Part shown: piece by piece, positions 43,684 to 53,297 of the stretch | Numbering within the stretch: position 1 is the stretch's first letter | Layout of the letters: every line of letters starts with the position of its first letter | Origin: Ophiocordyceps camponoti-saundersi (nom. inval.) | Taxonomy: Eukaryota; Ascomycota; Sordariomycetes; Hypocreales; Ophiocordycipitaceae | DNA: 64,000 nucleotides | Assembly (NCBI GenBank): GCA_003339415.1 | Contig: PDHQ01000103.1 | Span: forward strand, 1-64,000 | Reading direction: 5' to 3' | Translations under genes and position numbers: made by a program | The notes under the pieces: generated by a model | Seen by the model: the letters and a program-made list of their open reading frames with translations, nothing else | What the model was told of the DNA's origin: nothing | The model's database searches: none

Positions 43684-45576
43684 CTACAAGGTGACTACTA
43701 CATCCAGCTGATTCTTCTCCGCCAGATAAGCCTCGTAGCCGATATCCTCAAGCTTAGCCGCCTTAGCCTCGACATCACGCTTCAGCCCCTCCATATAACG
43801 GGCCATCTTATCGCGAAACTCGCCATGGTGAGCGCCGAGGATCTTGACGGCCAGCAGCGCCGCGTTGGTGGCGTTGTTGATGCCGACGGTGGCGACGGGG
43901 ACGCCCCGAGGCATCTGGACGATGCTGAGGAGCGAGTCGTTGCCGCCGAGGTGGGCCGCCCGCACCGGCACGCCAATCACCGGCAGCGTCGTTTCCGACG
44001 CCAGCATGCCCGGCAGGTGGGCGGCGCCCCCGGCCGCGGCGATGAGCACTTGCACGCCGCGGGAGGCCGCCGACCGGGCGAGCGCCGCCATCCGCTCCGG
44101 CGTGCGGTGGGCAGACGTAATGGTGCAGTCGTAAGGCACGCCGAATCTCTCCAGTACGTCGAGACCGGCAGACACAACGTCGAGGTCCGAGTCGGAGCCC
44201 ATCGTCACCACCACCAGCGGCGCGTCGCGGTCGCGCGAGCTCGTCTTGCTGGCCAAATTCATCGTATCGGGTCGAAGCTGTGTGGCGGATGACGCGAGCC
44301 GCTGACGGCGAATCTCGTCGACGTCGGCAACGAAAGGAGCAATGGCCTGCTCCATGTCGATCGGTGACGGTGCCGTTACCGTGATGTGGCCGATCTTGCG
44401 GCCGGGCTTGGCCGTCTTTCCGTAGAGGTGGAGGTAGATGTCGCGGTCCTCGGCGTAGTACGTCTCGGCAAGGCGAACCAAGTCGATGTGAGAGTCGGCC
44501 GCGGCGCCCCCCAGGATATTGACCATGGCGGCCTGTGCCACTCTGGGCGTCAGCTCCAACAACGGAGGCAAAAGGTCCAGGATGGCACAGAGCTGTGCCT
44601 TGAACTGCGACATGTACGGCACCGCCTCGATGGTGTAATGACCAGAGTTGTGCGGCCGCGGCGCCACCTCGTTAACGATCAGGGAGCCTTGAACTACCAG
44701 TCAGATCAGGGCCATCCAAGCGTAAGGGTTTGCATTACCGTCTTGTAACAAGAACATCTCGACGGCAAAAACGCCTCGCCCCCACAGACATCTTACAACG
44801 TCCTGTGCGAGACGCTGAGCGGAGAGGCAGATGGCCGAGGAGACGTTCCGCGGTGGCATCAGCACCGTCTTGCACACCTGATCTTCGTGCACCGTCTCGA
44901 CCGTCGGGTACGGGAACAAGCCAGTACATTGACCGTCGTCGTCTTCGGTGCGGATGACCATGACGGCCAACTCGGCGACAAAGGGAACCCATTTCTCGGC
45001 GTAAAGCGGCATCCGACCAAGAGCATGGATCGCCGGTTCGATGTCATCGTACCCTGCGACCTTGTAATTGCCGCGACCGTCGTAGGAGTCTCTGCGAGCC
45101 TTGACGACGAAGGGAAAGCCAAAGCTGCGGGCGGCATCGTCGAGCGAGTGGCGCAAGTCATCGATTTGGATGGCAAGCTGTTGGGCGACGGGGATATCGT
45201 TTACTTGAAAGTGCTGCTTCTGAAGGTACTTGTCTTGAACAAGACGAAGCGTGCGCCACGATGGGTGGACCGGTACTCGCTTCCTGCGACCATTTGGGAG
45301 AAGCACGCCTTGTGTCGCCACCTCCTCGAGCACATCGACGTCGACGTGCTCGATCTCGACGGTGAGCACGTCGCAATTTACCGCCAGCTCGCGCACCCGC
45401 TCCGCATCTTTGAAGGAGCCGGTAACGTGTCGTTGTCGTCCTCCGGCGGCCATTCGAGCTGGACAGTCGGGCTCGTCCAGCACCGACACCTGGTAGCCCA
45501 AGGGACCGGCGGCCTCACATAGCATCCGACCGAGCTGGCCACCGCCGAGGAGGCCGATGACGGGCCGGGAGGCCAT
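43684..45576 (-). CDS. ADE2: Phosphoribosylaminoimidazole carboxylase (bifunctional Ade2)
   Basis: Exons 45576-44739 and 44687-43684; 1842 nt, 613 aa. The N-terminal 390 residues are the ATP-grasp (PurK-like) half, beginning with the nucleotide-binding VIGLLGGGQLGRMLCEAA segment and including NEVAPRPHNSGHYTIEA. The C-terminal 170 residues are the PurE-like mutase, with VVTMGSDSDLDV and the AAGGAAHLPGM loop. The enzyme converts AIR to CAIR in de novo purine synthesis in the cytosol. The 51-nt intron can end at TTCAAG (giving QDGSLIVNE, the family consensus) or six bases earlier at GGTAG (adding Val-Gln); I chose the former. Both keep the frame. Confidence 0.95.
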
Positions 45577-46543
45577 GTGGGAGGAAGAGAGAGAGAGAGA
45601 GCGAGTGCGTGGAGGGTTGTGTTGTATTCAGGAGGTGTAAGAGCTTGTCGAAGACGGGAGTTTTTTGTTCAATGACGAAGCGAAGTTATACATGCATGTG
45701 CTCTGGCACGTGCGCTGGCTGAGTTATGGAGCGGATCCCCGACTCCACCACGGATTAGTCTCGGCAGCTATATCCGTAGTGGCCCTGAGTCTGACGTAGT
45801 AGTGACGAGAGTATAGTGACGACGCTGGTGGCAGTTCATTTCTCAGCTCGTCTCGAAGCCCCGTAAGGTGCCGTGCCTGAACGGCTAACACAAAGCAAAA
45901 CTGCATAGTACATACGATGATACGGGCGAGACAGGCCTTACGTAAACAGATATGTACACAAAAAAAAAAGATACTCACGAGAGATAGAGAATCGGTGACG
46001 ACGATAACGAAGCCATCTCAACATAAACTCGAGTGTTTTATACGGCATCACCTGCGTATTTGGAGATATCTATACAGAGTAGATACTACCTAACTTGCTA
46101 AGCTGCTAGGAGGCAAACGACTCTCAAGTCTCCGAAAACCTCAATTGGTAATATGTAGGAACTAACCTACCCGTCTACCTACACAGGCACCTCGTACCTA
46201 GGAGTAGGTAGGTAGTAGGTTTGCATGTGCCGAGTGCATATTCACGTTCTGGAGATTCATGTGCTGAAGAAGCGGCAGAAAGCATCCTTCTCTGAACTCA
46301 TCGACTTCTTCTCCCGCTGTCGGCCATCTCATTCTTCTGTCCCTCGCCGCCGGAATAGGGTCCATGTCTGCTGTCATTTCTGCCCTGTTCTCTGCCCCCT
46401 GGAGAGATTCCTCATCTTTCGAACCTAGGTAACCATCCCAATACGCCTCCATCCAGCCTCGATTCTACGCCTTCGAGCCTCACAAACTCATCATTCACGC
46501 GTCAAACTTCATCTTACAAAACATACCCCCTTCAACCTACACA
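45577..46543. other. Divergent promoter region of ADE2 and the orphan ORF
   Basis: No gene. GA-rich tract at 45587-45605, A-run at 45959-45970 and TAGG repeats at 46198-46218. Confidence 0.55.
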
Positions 46544-47203
46544 ATGAAAAAGACAAAACTCACCAACCTCTCCATCCCCCCGCTGATAAAGCCCCCCTCC
46601 AACCCATCAACGCAAGGAAAAGACTTCACCCCCTACCTCTCGCAACTCAACAACCCATCAAGCCCCTACGTCCACACAAAAGCAATATCCTTTAGGAACG
46701 GCACCCACCGCAGAAGCTGGGAGCTCAGCATGCCCGACGCGCGACAAAGGTCCACCATCAGCGAGTTCTACCACGCCGCCAAGGGTGGAAAGCTAAGCTG
46801 GATCGCCTTCTGCAGCAGCGAGGTCGTCAACTGGACGAGGGACGGGGAGTGGGACCGGGGACCGTGGCACTGTTACGCCGTCGCCGTCATACAGGATCTC
46901 GTTGACGGCGGGAAGCATCTCGTCATCTACGATCCGGACCCGAATCTCCCTGAGATGAAAGAGCGTGTCCGGGCCCGGCCCGTCCTTCGCGGCCTTCAAC
47001 GGAACTTGTATGATTGGATTCGAAAGACAAAGTGTGCGGACTTGCGCTTGTGGTACTCCATCGATCCTGTAAGAGGGCCTGGCGGACAGTGTCTCCGTCA
47101 TGCGTTGAAAAGGGTGCGAGAATGGGCGCAAATAGGAGACTTACCTTGGCAAGGGAACGACGATCCTAGGATTCGAGGCTGTGTACCCATCACAAGACCC
47201 TGA
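46544..47203 (+). CDS. Orphan protein with possible cysteine-peptidase-like triad
   Basis: A single exon, 219 aa, not recognised as a named family. No signal peptide or membrane segment. The first 60 residues are Pro/Asn/Ser-rich and likely flexible. The core has a pattern reminiscent of C48 (Ulp1/adenain-like) cysteine peptidases: a His (H109) in WHCYAVAVIQD, an Asp (D130) in LVIYDPD about twenty residues later, and a Gln-Cys pair (Q182-C183) heading a predicted helix, CLRHALKRVREW. The end, DDPRIRGC, holds another Cys. This is inference from motif order only. The start is the first ATG, preceded by A/C-rich sequence typical of fungal initiation. Confidence 0.6.
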   Translation: MKKTKLTNLSIPPLIKPPSNPSTQGKDFTPYLSQLNNPSSPYVHTKAISFRNGTHRRSWELSMPDARQRSTISEFYHAAKGGKLSWIAFCSSEVVNWTRDGEWDRGPWHCYAVAVIQDLVDGGKHLVIYDPDPNLPEMKERVRARPVLRGLQRNLYDWIRKTKCADLRLWYSIDPVRGPGGQCLRHALKRVREWAQIGDLPWQGNDDPRIRGCVPITRP

Positions 47204-47349
47204 GACTTGGGCTCGCTTTAGCGGACACCGAGTCAGTCTCTTTCTGTCTCTGGTCTCTATTCTCTATAGATTTATATAGATATACACACATGCATACATT
47301 GCCAAGCCAGGCATTGCATTCTCTATAGAGACAATTGCACAGTGAGCCT

Positions 47350-49105
47350 TCATGCCGTCGACGCCGCTTCAGAAAGGCAAACGACAGCCCACTTGCCGTG
47401 CCACGCCCACCTCCTGGCATCTCCGCTACCGCCATCCGCCTCACGCAGCTTCTCATCCTTGCCCGGCGGCAGGTCAACGACGACGTCAGACTTGCACGTC
47501 CGCAAGGACAGCACGTTGAGACCCGAGCCCTTGCCCATGGGTCCGATCGCCTCCTGAAACGGGGTAGTTGGATTCCAACGCGCCTAATGAGATGTAACCG
47601 ATAAATTAGACTGTCAGGCAGATTCAAGGACGGGGTAGATAAATGGTAAGAAAGAGAAGGAGGGAAAGAGAGCCCAACGTACGTCGCCCGTCAACTTTCG
47701 ATAGTTGAGATCGCCTTTAAAGATGACAAGCTCGGCGCCCTTGAGGTCCTCGTGGAGCTCGCGAGCCTCGTGAGGCAAGCGCCAGAAGCTGCCGCCGGCA
47801 GTCCAGTAACGGTCGGGACGCATGATGAGTTGGCCCTCGGCGTGGCGGCCAGCCCAGTCCTGAAAGACAAAGATCATGTCGCTGACCTGTTTTTCCGACA
47901 GGGGTGCGGGCGCCTTCTCTTGAAGCTTTTCGTCCTCCGTCTGGGTCTCGAAGAAGGACCTCGGGTCGGAGATGGCATTGAGAAGAGCAGTAAAGTCGGC
48001 GGGAACCACGTCGGAAACGAACCAAGGTATGGACTTGGGGCGTAGGATGACCTCGGTGGCGAGCCCCGAGAGGAGGAGGAAGCCGGCGAGGATGAGGTCG
48101 ACGTAGAGCTCGAATCCCGCGTTGTCGAGGACCAAGTCGACGCGGCGCTCCTTCTTGCCCCGTGCGCGAGCCTTGTTAAGGAGCTGGTAAGCGGCCGGCA
48201 AGTGATTAACGAGGACATTGGCCTCTGCCGCCTTGCGGGCTTCGGCGCCCTGCAGCCTTTTGATGTCCTCGTAGCTAAGGTTGGTCAGGAGGGACAGGTC
48301 TGTGGCGTTGCCCCAGAGACATATTTCGAAGAACTCGATAAACAGGAGAGCTTCTGCCTCCTCGTCCGGCTTTTTGGTTCGGAGCTGCTCGACGAGCTCC
48401 CTGTAGCGGGAGGCCAGCTCCAGAACCGCATCTCGCGAGCTTCTGAAGGTTTTTATCTTTTGGCGAGCGAAAACGTCGTAGTTGGTCCACCGCTTTGTTT
48501 TATGGAAGAAGGAACTGATGCGACTGGAACAAGCCAATTGTCTGTCAATCACAATCTAAGTCGACGAGAAGCTGAAGGGGGGGGACTCACCGGTATAGAT
48601 AGCACTCGGCAAAGAGCCAAGGGACATTCAGCCAGGTCGGGTTCCCGAGCGCCTGCAGCTCCTTGTTGTAAGCGGCGGTCTCGTCCGGGTAGCCATCGTC
48701 GTCAAGAGGACTGTTGAGGCAAGTGAGCAAAAGGAGATGTGTGGGGCAGCGAAGAGAGACCGACGTGAGCTTGCGATCGTGCTGAAGTTCGTATTTGAGA
48801 CAGCCGAGCTGTTCGACTAGCTTCTTGCCTTCGGCCTGCTTCTCTGCGTCTGTGGTCGTGGTCGTGGTGCGATAGACGTCGTCGACGGCGCCTGTCTGCT
48901 CCCTTCCATCAGCACCGAGATGAGGACGGAAGAGAGAGAAGAGGGGCACCGACTAGGATGATGGGCCACCGCTGGCGGGCCGAGTCGGAGGCGAACGACG
49001 TCGCATCGCTAGTAACGTATTTGGCTGCGAGAGCCGTCAGCGGCGGCGGCGACGAGCGAGGCCAGGGATGAGTTGGCACTTGCGCGTCTTGGTGTCCAGA
49101 TCCAT
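47350..49105 (-). CDS. ARMT1/DUF89 damage-control metallophosphatase
   Basis: Six exons: 49105-49084, 49024-48950, 48891-48765, 48710-48591, 48523-47683, 47583-47350; 1419 nt, 472 aa. Conserved blocks include the N-terminal SFASDSARQRWP, LNVPWLFAECYLYRR rebuilt across intron 4, WTNYDVFARQK, DNAGFELYVDL (metal ligands around D248/N249), SDVVPADF and KGDLNYRKLTGD (D386). The tail ends RTCKSDVVVDL...WAVV. This matches yeast YMR027W and human ARMT1, metal-dependent phosphatases of damaged or surplus sugar phosphates, once reported as protein-glutamate methyltransferases. The first exon codes only 22 nt and its intron begins GCAAGT, a GC donor; only this junction gives the family start DTKTPKYVTSD. 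Confidence 0.92.
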
Positions 49106-49424
49106 GGCCAATGAGTAAGACGGGGGAAGATGTGTCTGGGGCAAGTGTTGATGACGTGAGGAGGATGAAGATAACGCGGTGGCCGATAAGATAAGGCGGA
49201 GGAGCTTCGGGCGAGAGCCGAGCGAGGCGGCGTGTGTGTTTGGGATTGCCTGTGCACTCTCAGGGACACTCTTAGGGAGGGAGATGATGAGATGTGTCTT
49301 CTTATCTACCATGTCTTTGACTCTCAATGCGGACCTATACAGACATTATATATACTATAATACTATAATACTACACACAGAACCCATATGTACAGACGTG
49401 TTGGACAAACGACGACATCTTCTT
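49106..49424. other. Short intergenic region
   Basis: This holds the promoter of the ARMT1-type gene and the 3' flank of the thioesterase gene. The TATA-rich stretch at 49341-49375 has no assigned role. Confidence 0.5.
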
Positions 49425-50276
49425 CTACGACAATTCCTTGACTTCCAGGCACCACTCATGCGTCTTCTCGGCTGGTAACTGGCTGGCCCGAAAGTCGACC
49501 ATGTCCAGACCTCGCTTCATCGCCGCCGTCGTGGCAGGAATCCTCTCGAACGCAAACAGGTCGAAATGATGACCCTCGACGTCAACGACGGCATCCAGCA
49601 TGGATTCATCATGCCGTCCCCAACCCAGCATAGCATCCTCTCTACAGACGTCGAGAATGCTGATGCCGGAGCCGTCGGTAGGAACGTGCCCAGTGGCGCG
49701 CAGGAGCACCACCTTGGGCGGCTTGTCAGCGGGCACCTTCCACGTACTAACCATGCGGTGCGCCTCGGCCATGCATCGCGTCGCAAGTATCTGGTTCTTC
49801 GTCTTGTCCTCCTCTGATGTGTCGAGCCCCACAACGTTGACGTTGTCTGCGCGGAAATGCGGGAAGACGCTATCGACCATGACGATCCCGATGACGCGAA
49901 CCACACCGTCGCCGGCCAGCTCCGAGGCCACCTCGAGGCTGAGCAATCCGCCAAGGCTCCAACCGCCGAGAAGGATATCAATTGTCCCGTCAGAATTCCG
50001 CCGAGCGGGGAACCCGGATCGCGCAACCTTCTTCCGGATTCGCTTGGCGTATAGGCGGCCCATCTCAGGCAGGCCGCCGGCGAAGCGGGAGCCGCTGTAG
50101 AAGTTGGGGTTAGGGATGCTGTAGACGAACCGGCCCAGGCTCTCGAGACAGTGATAGGCGAAGGTGGTACCGCCGCCGTCGTGGATGAGGAAGACGGGTG
50201 TCGTCCGGCCGGAGGCGCGGTGGGGATGAGCCCAGTCCTCGACCTGCACCAGCTCGGGCTCGTCGCTTTCCAGCAT
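49425..50276 (-). CDS. Stand-alone thioesterase-domain alpha/beta hydrolase
   Basis: A single exon, 283 aa from the ATG at 50276. The fold is the thioesterase type found at the end of polyketide and nonribosomal synthetases: VFLIHDGGGTTFAYHCLESL forms the oxyanion strand-loop and GGWSLGG the nucleophile elbow (Ser107). An Asp is placed at 135 (MVDSVFP) and a His at 236-237 (EGHHFDLF), completing a plausible Ser-Asp-His triad. No acyl carrier protein or other synthase domain is attached or nearby, so it is either a type II editing thioesterase acting in trans or a free hydrolase. No signal peptide, so the cytosol is likely. Substrate unknown. Confidence 0.82.
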   Translation of the reverse strand: MLESDEPELVQVEDWAHPHRASGRTTPVFLIHDGGGTTFAYHCLESLGRFVYSIPNPNFYSGSRFAGGLPEMGRLYAKRIRKKVARSGFPARRNSDGTIDILLGGWSLGGLLSLEVASELAGDGVVRVIGIVMVDSVFPHFRADNVNVVGLDTSEEDKTKNQILATRCMAEAHRMVSTWKVPADKPPKVVLLRATGHVPTDGSGISILDVCREDAMLGWGRHDESMLDAVVDVEGHHFDLFAFERIPATTAAMKRGLDMVDFRASQLPAEKTHEWCLEVKELS

Positions 50277-50795
50277 TTTCCCTTTTTGTGGCAAGATTCA
50301 ACTTGGACGTCGCAACGTTTACAGCCGGTTGCGCTCGTGTAGCAACGTGTGTATGTGGATATACTGTAAGCTGTAGGTTGTAGGTTGTATGCTGTAGGCA
50401 TGTATGTATGTATGTGTAATGTATTATCTGGCACGTGGAAACCTCCCACCTACCTGGGTAGTAGGTAGGTAGTTTTGTTTTCGGACAACTCACGGGGAAT
50501 GTGATCTTTCCGTATCTTGGGCTGCTGAGCCAACACATCAAAAGAGGCTACATTTGAAGCATCACAGGTAGGTAGTCGGCCAACCAAGGCACAGGTACAA
50601 GAGTTGATTAGTCGATATCCCCGGTGTGGAATGTGAAGCAGAAACGAAAGTTTGTTAGCGAAAAAAAGGCCGAAGGAGAGAACCGATCGCAGCTCTTGGC
50701 TAGGCACTAACATCATACAAAGACAGTCCAACGAGCAGTCACAGTTTTGTCCGATGCGTGCCAGTGTCGGGGGACAAGACGGAGTCAAGAGTGAT
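50277..50795. other. Intergenic region
   Basis: Thioesterase promoter and 3' flank of the next minus-strand gene; includes TATG words near 50391-50415 and TAGG repeats near 50458-50472. No gene. Confidence 0.5.
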
Positions 50796-52134
50796 CTATG
50801 TTCCGCTATCCGGGCTTAAGCTCTCTACCGGTTCCAGATATCCCTGGAGGCGCCAAAGCAACAGGTGCAGCCTCATCATGCTCATGCTATTCCAATGCGT
50901 CAAAACCATCACCTCGCTGCTTCGGAACATGGCCGATTGGTCTTTCAACCGCCGAGCCTCTTCATGGCCGAGCAGCCAGACGAGGTTGTGAACTGCCATC
51001 TTTGAGCCGTAATGGGCCTCTTCGATGTCCAGCGTCGCGTATTGCTGGGCCGCATCCTCCTGTCGCGGAAGCCACAGCACGCATCCTCGTCGTACGACGC
51101 GCTGAACGTCGCTCCAGCTCGCGCACGTGAAGATGGATTGGTCCTCTTCATCCTTTGTCGGATTTCCTCGCTGAATGAGGGCATCCGTCGCTCGGCGCCG
51201 GAGCATCGCCAGCAGGACGTCTCCCATATCTTGGCGCCAGACAGCTTGGCGACTTTCGGTCGTCACGGCCATACCGGAACGCATAGACCCCATGATGCTA
51301 CTGTATTTCTTCTTCGTTCCCATGAGGTCGATGACTGATTTGCGACACAGCGTGTACGCTGTCAAGGGTGCCCGATAAGGCCTCGTGTCGGGCACTGGTG
51401 GCTGTTGTCGTTCGGAGGATGACACAGCAGTAATTGGCATCTGCCGGTGGCAATTACCGGTGTTTGGCATTCGTTGGCCGCATGGTGGGATAGAATCCGA
51501 TGTCTGCGGACTCTCCGACTCATTAGTAGCCTCGACGGCTGACTCAACGACTGCGTCCCCTGCGTCGACGCCATCATTGACCGAACGACGTGGTGATTCT
51601 TTGAAGACGTGGTCCAGGGATAAGGGCCCGGGAGCCCACCAGGGCTTCAGCGTGGACGGATGTGTCACTTGCTCAAAGTCCTGCAAGAAATACCTCGGCA
51701 GGGTTACGTTTGTGTTTACGCAGCGGCGCAGCGGCGTAGCGAGAGCATGAGCTGTTTATCGCTTTCAGTGAGCTACGAACAACGCGGCAGCGCATGTATG
51801 TATATGACGACTCACCGTAGGGGTTCTTGGCCAGTTTCGTCCTGAATCTGCCTGTCGGTTCCGTCGGCCTGTCTTTCCTCGGCCGTCGCCTCGGCTTGAT
51901 CCAGTTTGGATCGAGAATAGGAGATATTGGCAAGCGGCCAGCAGCTGTGGACAACGTCTTTGATGCCAATTCGATCCGTAGGGGCTTGCCGTGTACGTCT
52001 TCACCGAGACCAGCCTCAACCTTTTGCAGGATGGCCTCTGTTGTAAGAGTGTTCTTGTCGTACGATACCCATCGCCTTCCGTGAATGTGCAGTAGTACGG
52101 CGGAGCGTGATGGCGTCGCTCTGCGCGCTATCAT
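50796..52134 (-). CDS. Conserved fungal protein of unknown function, probably mitochondrial
   Basis: Exons 52134-51816 and 51751-50796; 1275 nt, 424 aa from the internal ATG at 52134. The open frame extends to an acceptor-like TTCCAG ending at 52183, so an upstream coding exon is possible. The N-terminus MIARRATPSRSAVLL is Arg-rich and amphipathic, fitting a mitochondrial presequence. The core LAKNPYAHALATPLRRCVNTNVTLPRYFLQDFE, rebuilt across the 64-nt intron (GTGAGT donor), looks like a conserved ascomycete family that I cannot name. The middle (residues about 190-270) is Ser/Pro-rich and probably disordered; the C-terminus is helical and Trp/Leu-rich. It is divergent from clpP with about 107 bp between start codons. 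Confidence 0.7.
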
Positions 52135-52241
52135 CGCCAATTCAGCATGTTGTCGCCGACTTTCGGCTTCATCGAGTTGCAACTGGAAGGAAAAGAAAAA
52201 ACACCAACTACAATGACGTAATGTGTGTAAAGTCCACGAGA
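52135..52241. promoter_or_regulatory. Compact bidirectional promoter, unknown gene / clpP
   Basis: Only about 107 bp lie between the chosen start codons, so the two genes must share regulatory sequence, and part of the stretch is probably transcribed leader or an intron of the minus-strand gene. No TATA box is obvious. Confidence 0.5.
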
Positions 52242-53297
52242 ATGAGATACTCGCACAGTGCAGTCGCTTACCTACGCAGCCATTTTCTACAGCCGTCCCG
52301 ACTTCAAACCTTGGCCATCAGCAGCTGTGGCCTCGCGATGGCTCCTCGCCTGAAGCTTCCAATTCGAGCCTATCGACCGTTCCTGAAATACCATGGACGC
52401 TTCTTTTGGCAGGGCCGGTCGATGCCGCCCAGCAGCAACATCCCGATGCCCTTGATCGAGGAATTATCGGTAAGCCACCGGCGTTGCTAAACTCGACCTC
52501 AGTTCGCTGAACAGTATGACAGACCGCGGGAAGGAAAACTTGTGAGACGTCTTGATGAACCCAAACCGCTCGGAAAAACTGCTAAGAACTACTAGGGGAC
52601 ATCTTCTCCAAGCTCCTGCAGGTAATCCTGTCCCATTCCCTCCCAACAAGATGCCAACCGCTGAGATTCCCACCAGGAAAGAATTATCTGTTTAAACGGC
52701 GAAATCGACAACTACCTGTCAGCTTCTATTGTTGGACAGCTCCTGTGGCTGGAGTCTGATACCCCCGACAAGCCCATCATCATGTATATCAACTCGCCTG
52801 GCGGGTCGGTCACGGCAGGTTCGTCTCTGACTGAGGCACTGTCGCGTTGGAGATGGAAGCTCACAGTGATGGCAGGAATGGCCATTTACGACACGATGAC
52901 GTACATCAAGTCTCCCGTCTCGACCGTTTGCGTCGGTGGCGCCGCCTCCATGGCCGCTATTCTGTTAGCAGGCGGCGAGCCTGGCAAGCGATACGCCCTT
53001 CCCCACAGCTCCATCATGATCCACCAGCCTCTGGGCGGAACGTCAGGCCAAGCATCGGATATCCTCATCTATGCGAACCAGATCCAGCGCATACGTGAAC
53101 AATCCAACAAGATCATGCAGTATCATCTAAACAAGGCCAAGGGACACGAAAAGTACACGGTCGAGGAGGTCAATGACATGATGGAACGCGACCGGTATAT
53201 GAGCGTGGACGAGGCGCTGGAGATTGGTGTCATCGATGAAGTGCTGACCAGGAGGACGAGTAAAGAAGCTTCGGAGACCAACGCAACGACCCAGTGA
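52242..53297 (+). CDS. clpP: Mitochondrial ATP-dependent Clp protease, proteolytic subunit
   Basis: Exons 52242-52469, 52523-52541, 52596-52621, 52677-52818, 52876-53297; 837 nt, 278 aa. An N-terminal Arg/Ser/His-rich stretch (MRYSHSAVAYLRSHF) fits mitochondrial import. The catalytic triad is visible: Ser163 in GGAASMAA, His188 in SIMIHQPLGG and Asp244 in MMERDR. The oxyanion loop is INSPGGSVTAGMAIYDTM. ClpP forms a tetradecameric chamber with ClpX in the matrix. Exons 2 and 3 are tiny (19 and 26 nt); using them rebuilds STAGRKTWDIFSKLLQERI, as expected for the family. Intron 4 (57 nt, donor GTTCGT) has no stop and is in frame, so unspliced message would add 19 residues at the oxyanion loop. 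ClpP is absent from budding yeast but common in filamentous fungi. Confidence 0.95.

Noticed and set aside
46410..46445. ttcgaacctagg word resembling a tRNA B box
   Set aside because: The reverse strand reads ggttcgaaagatg, which lacks the CC end, and no matching acceptor stem or A box lies at the right distance. No tRNA was found in the window.
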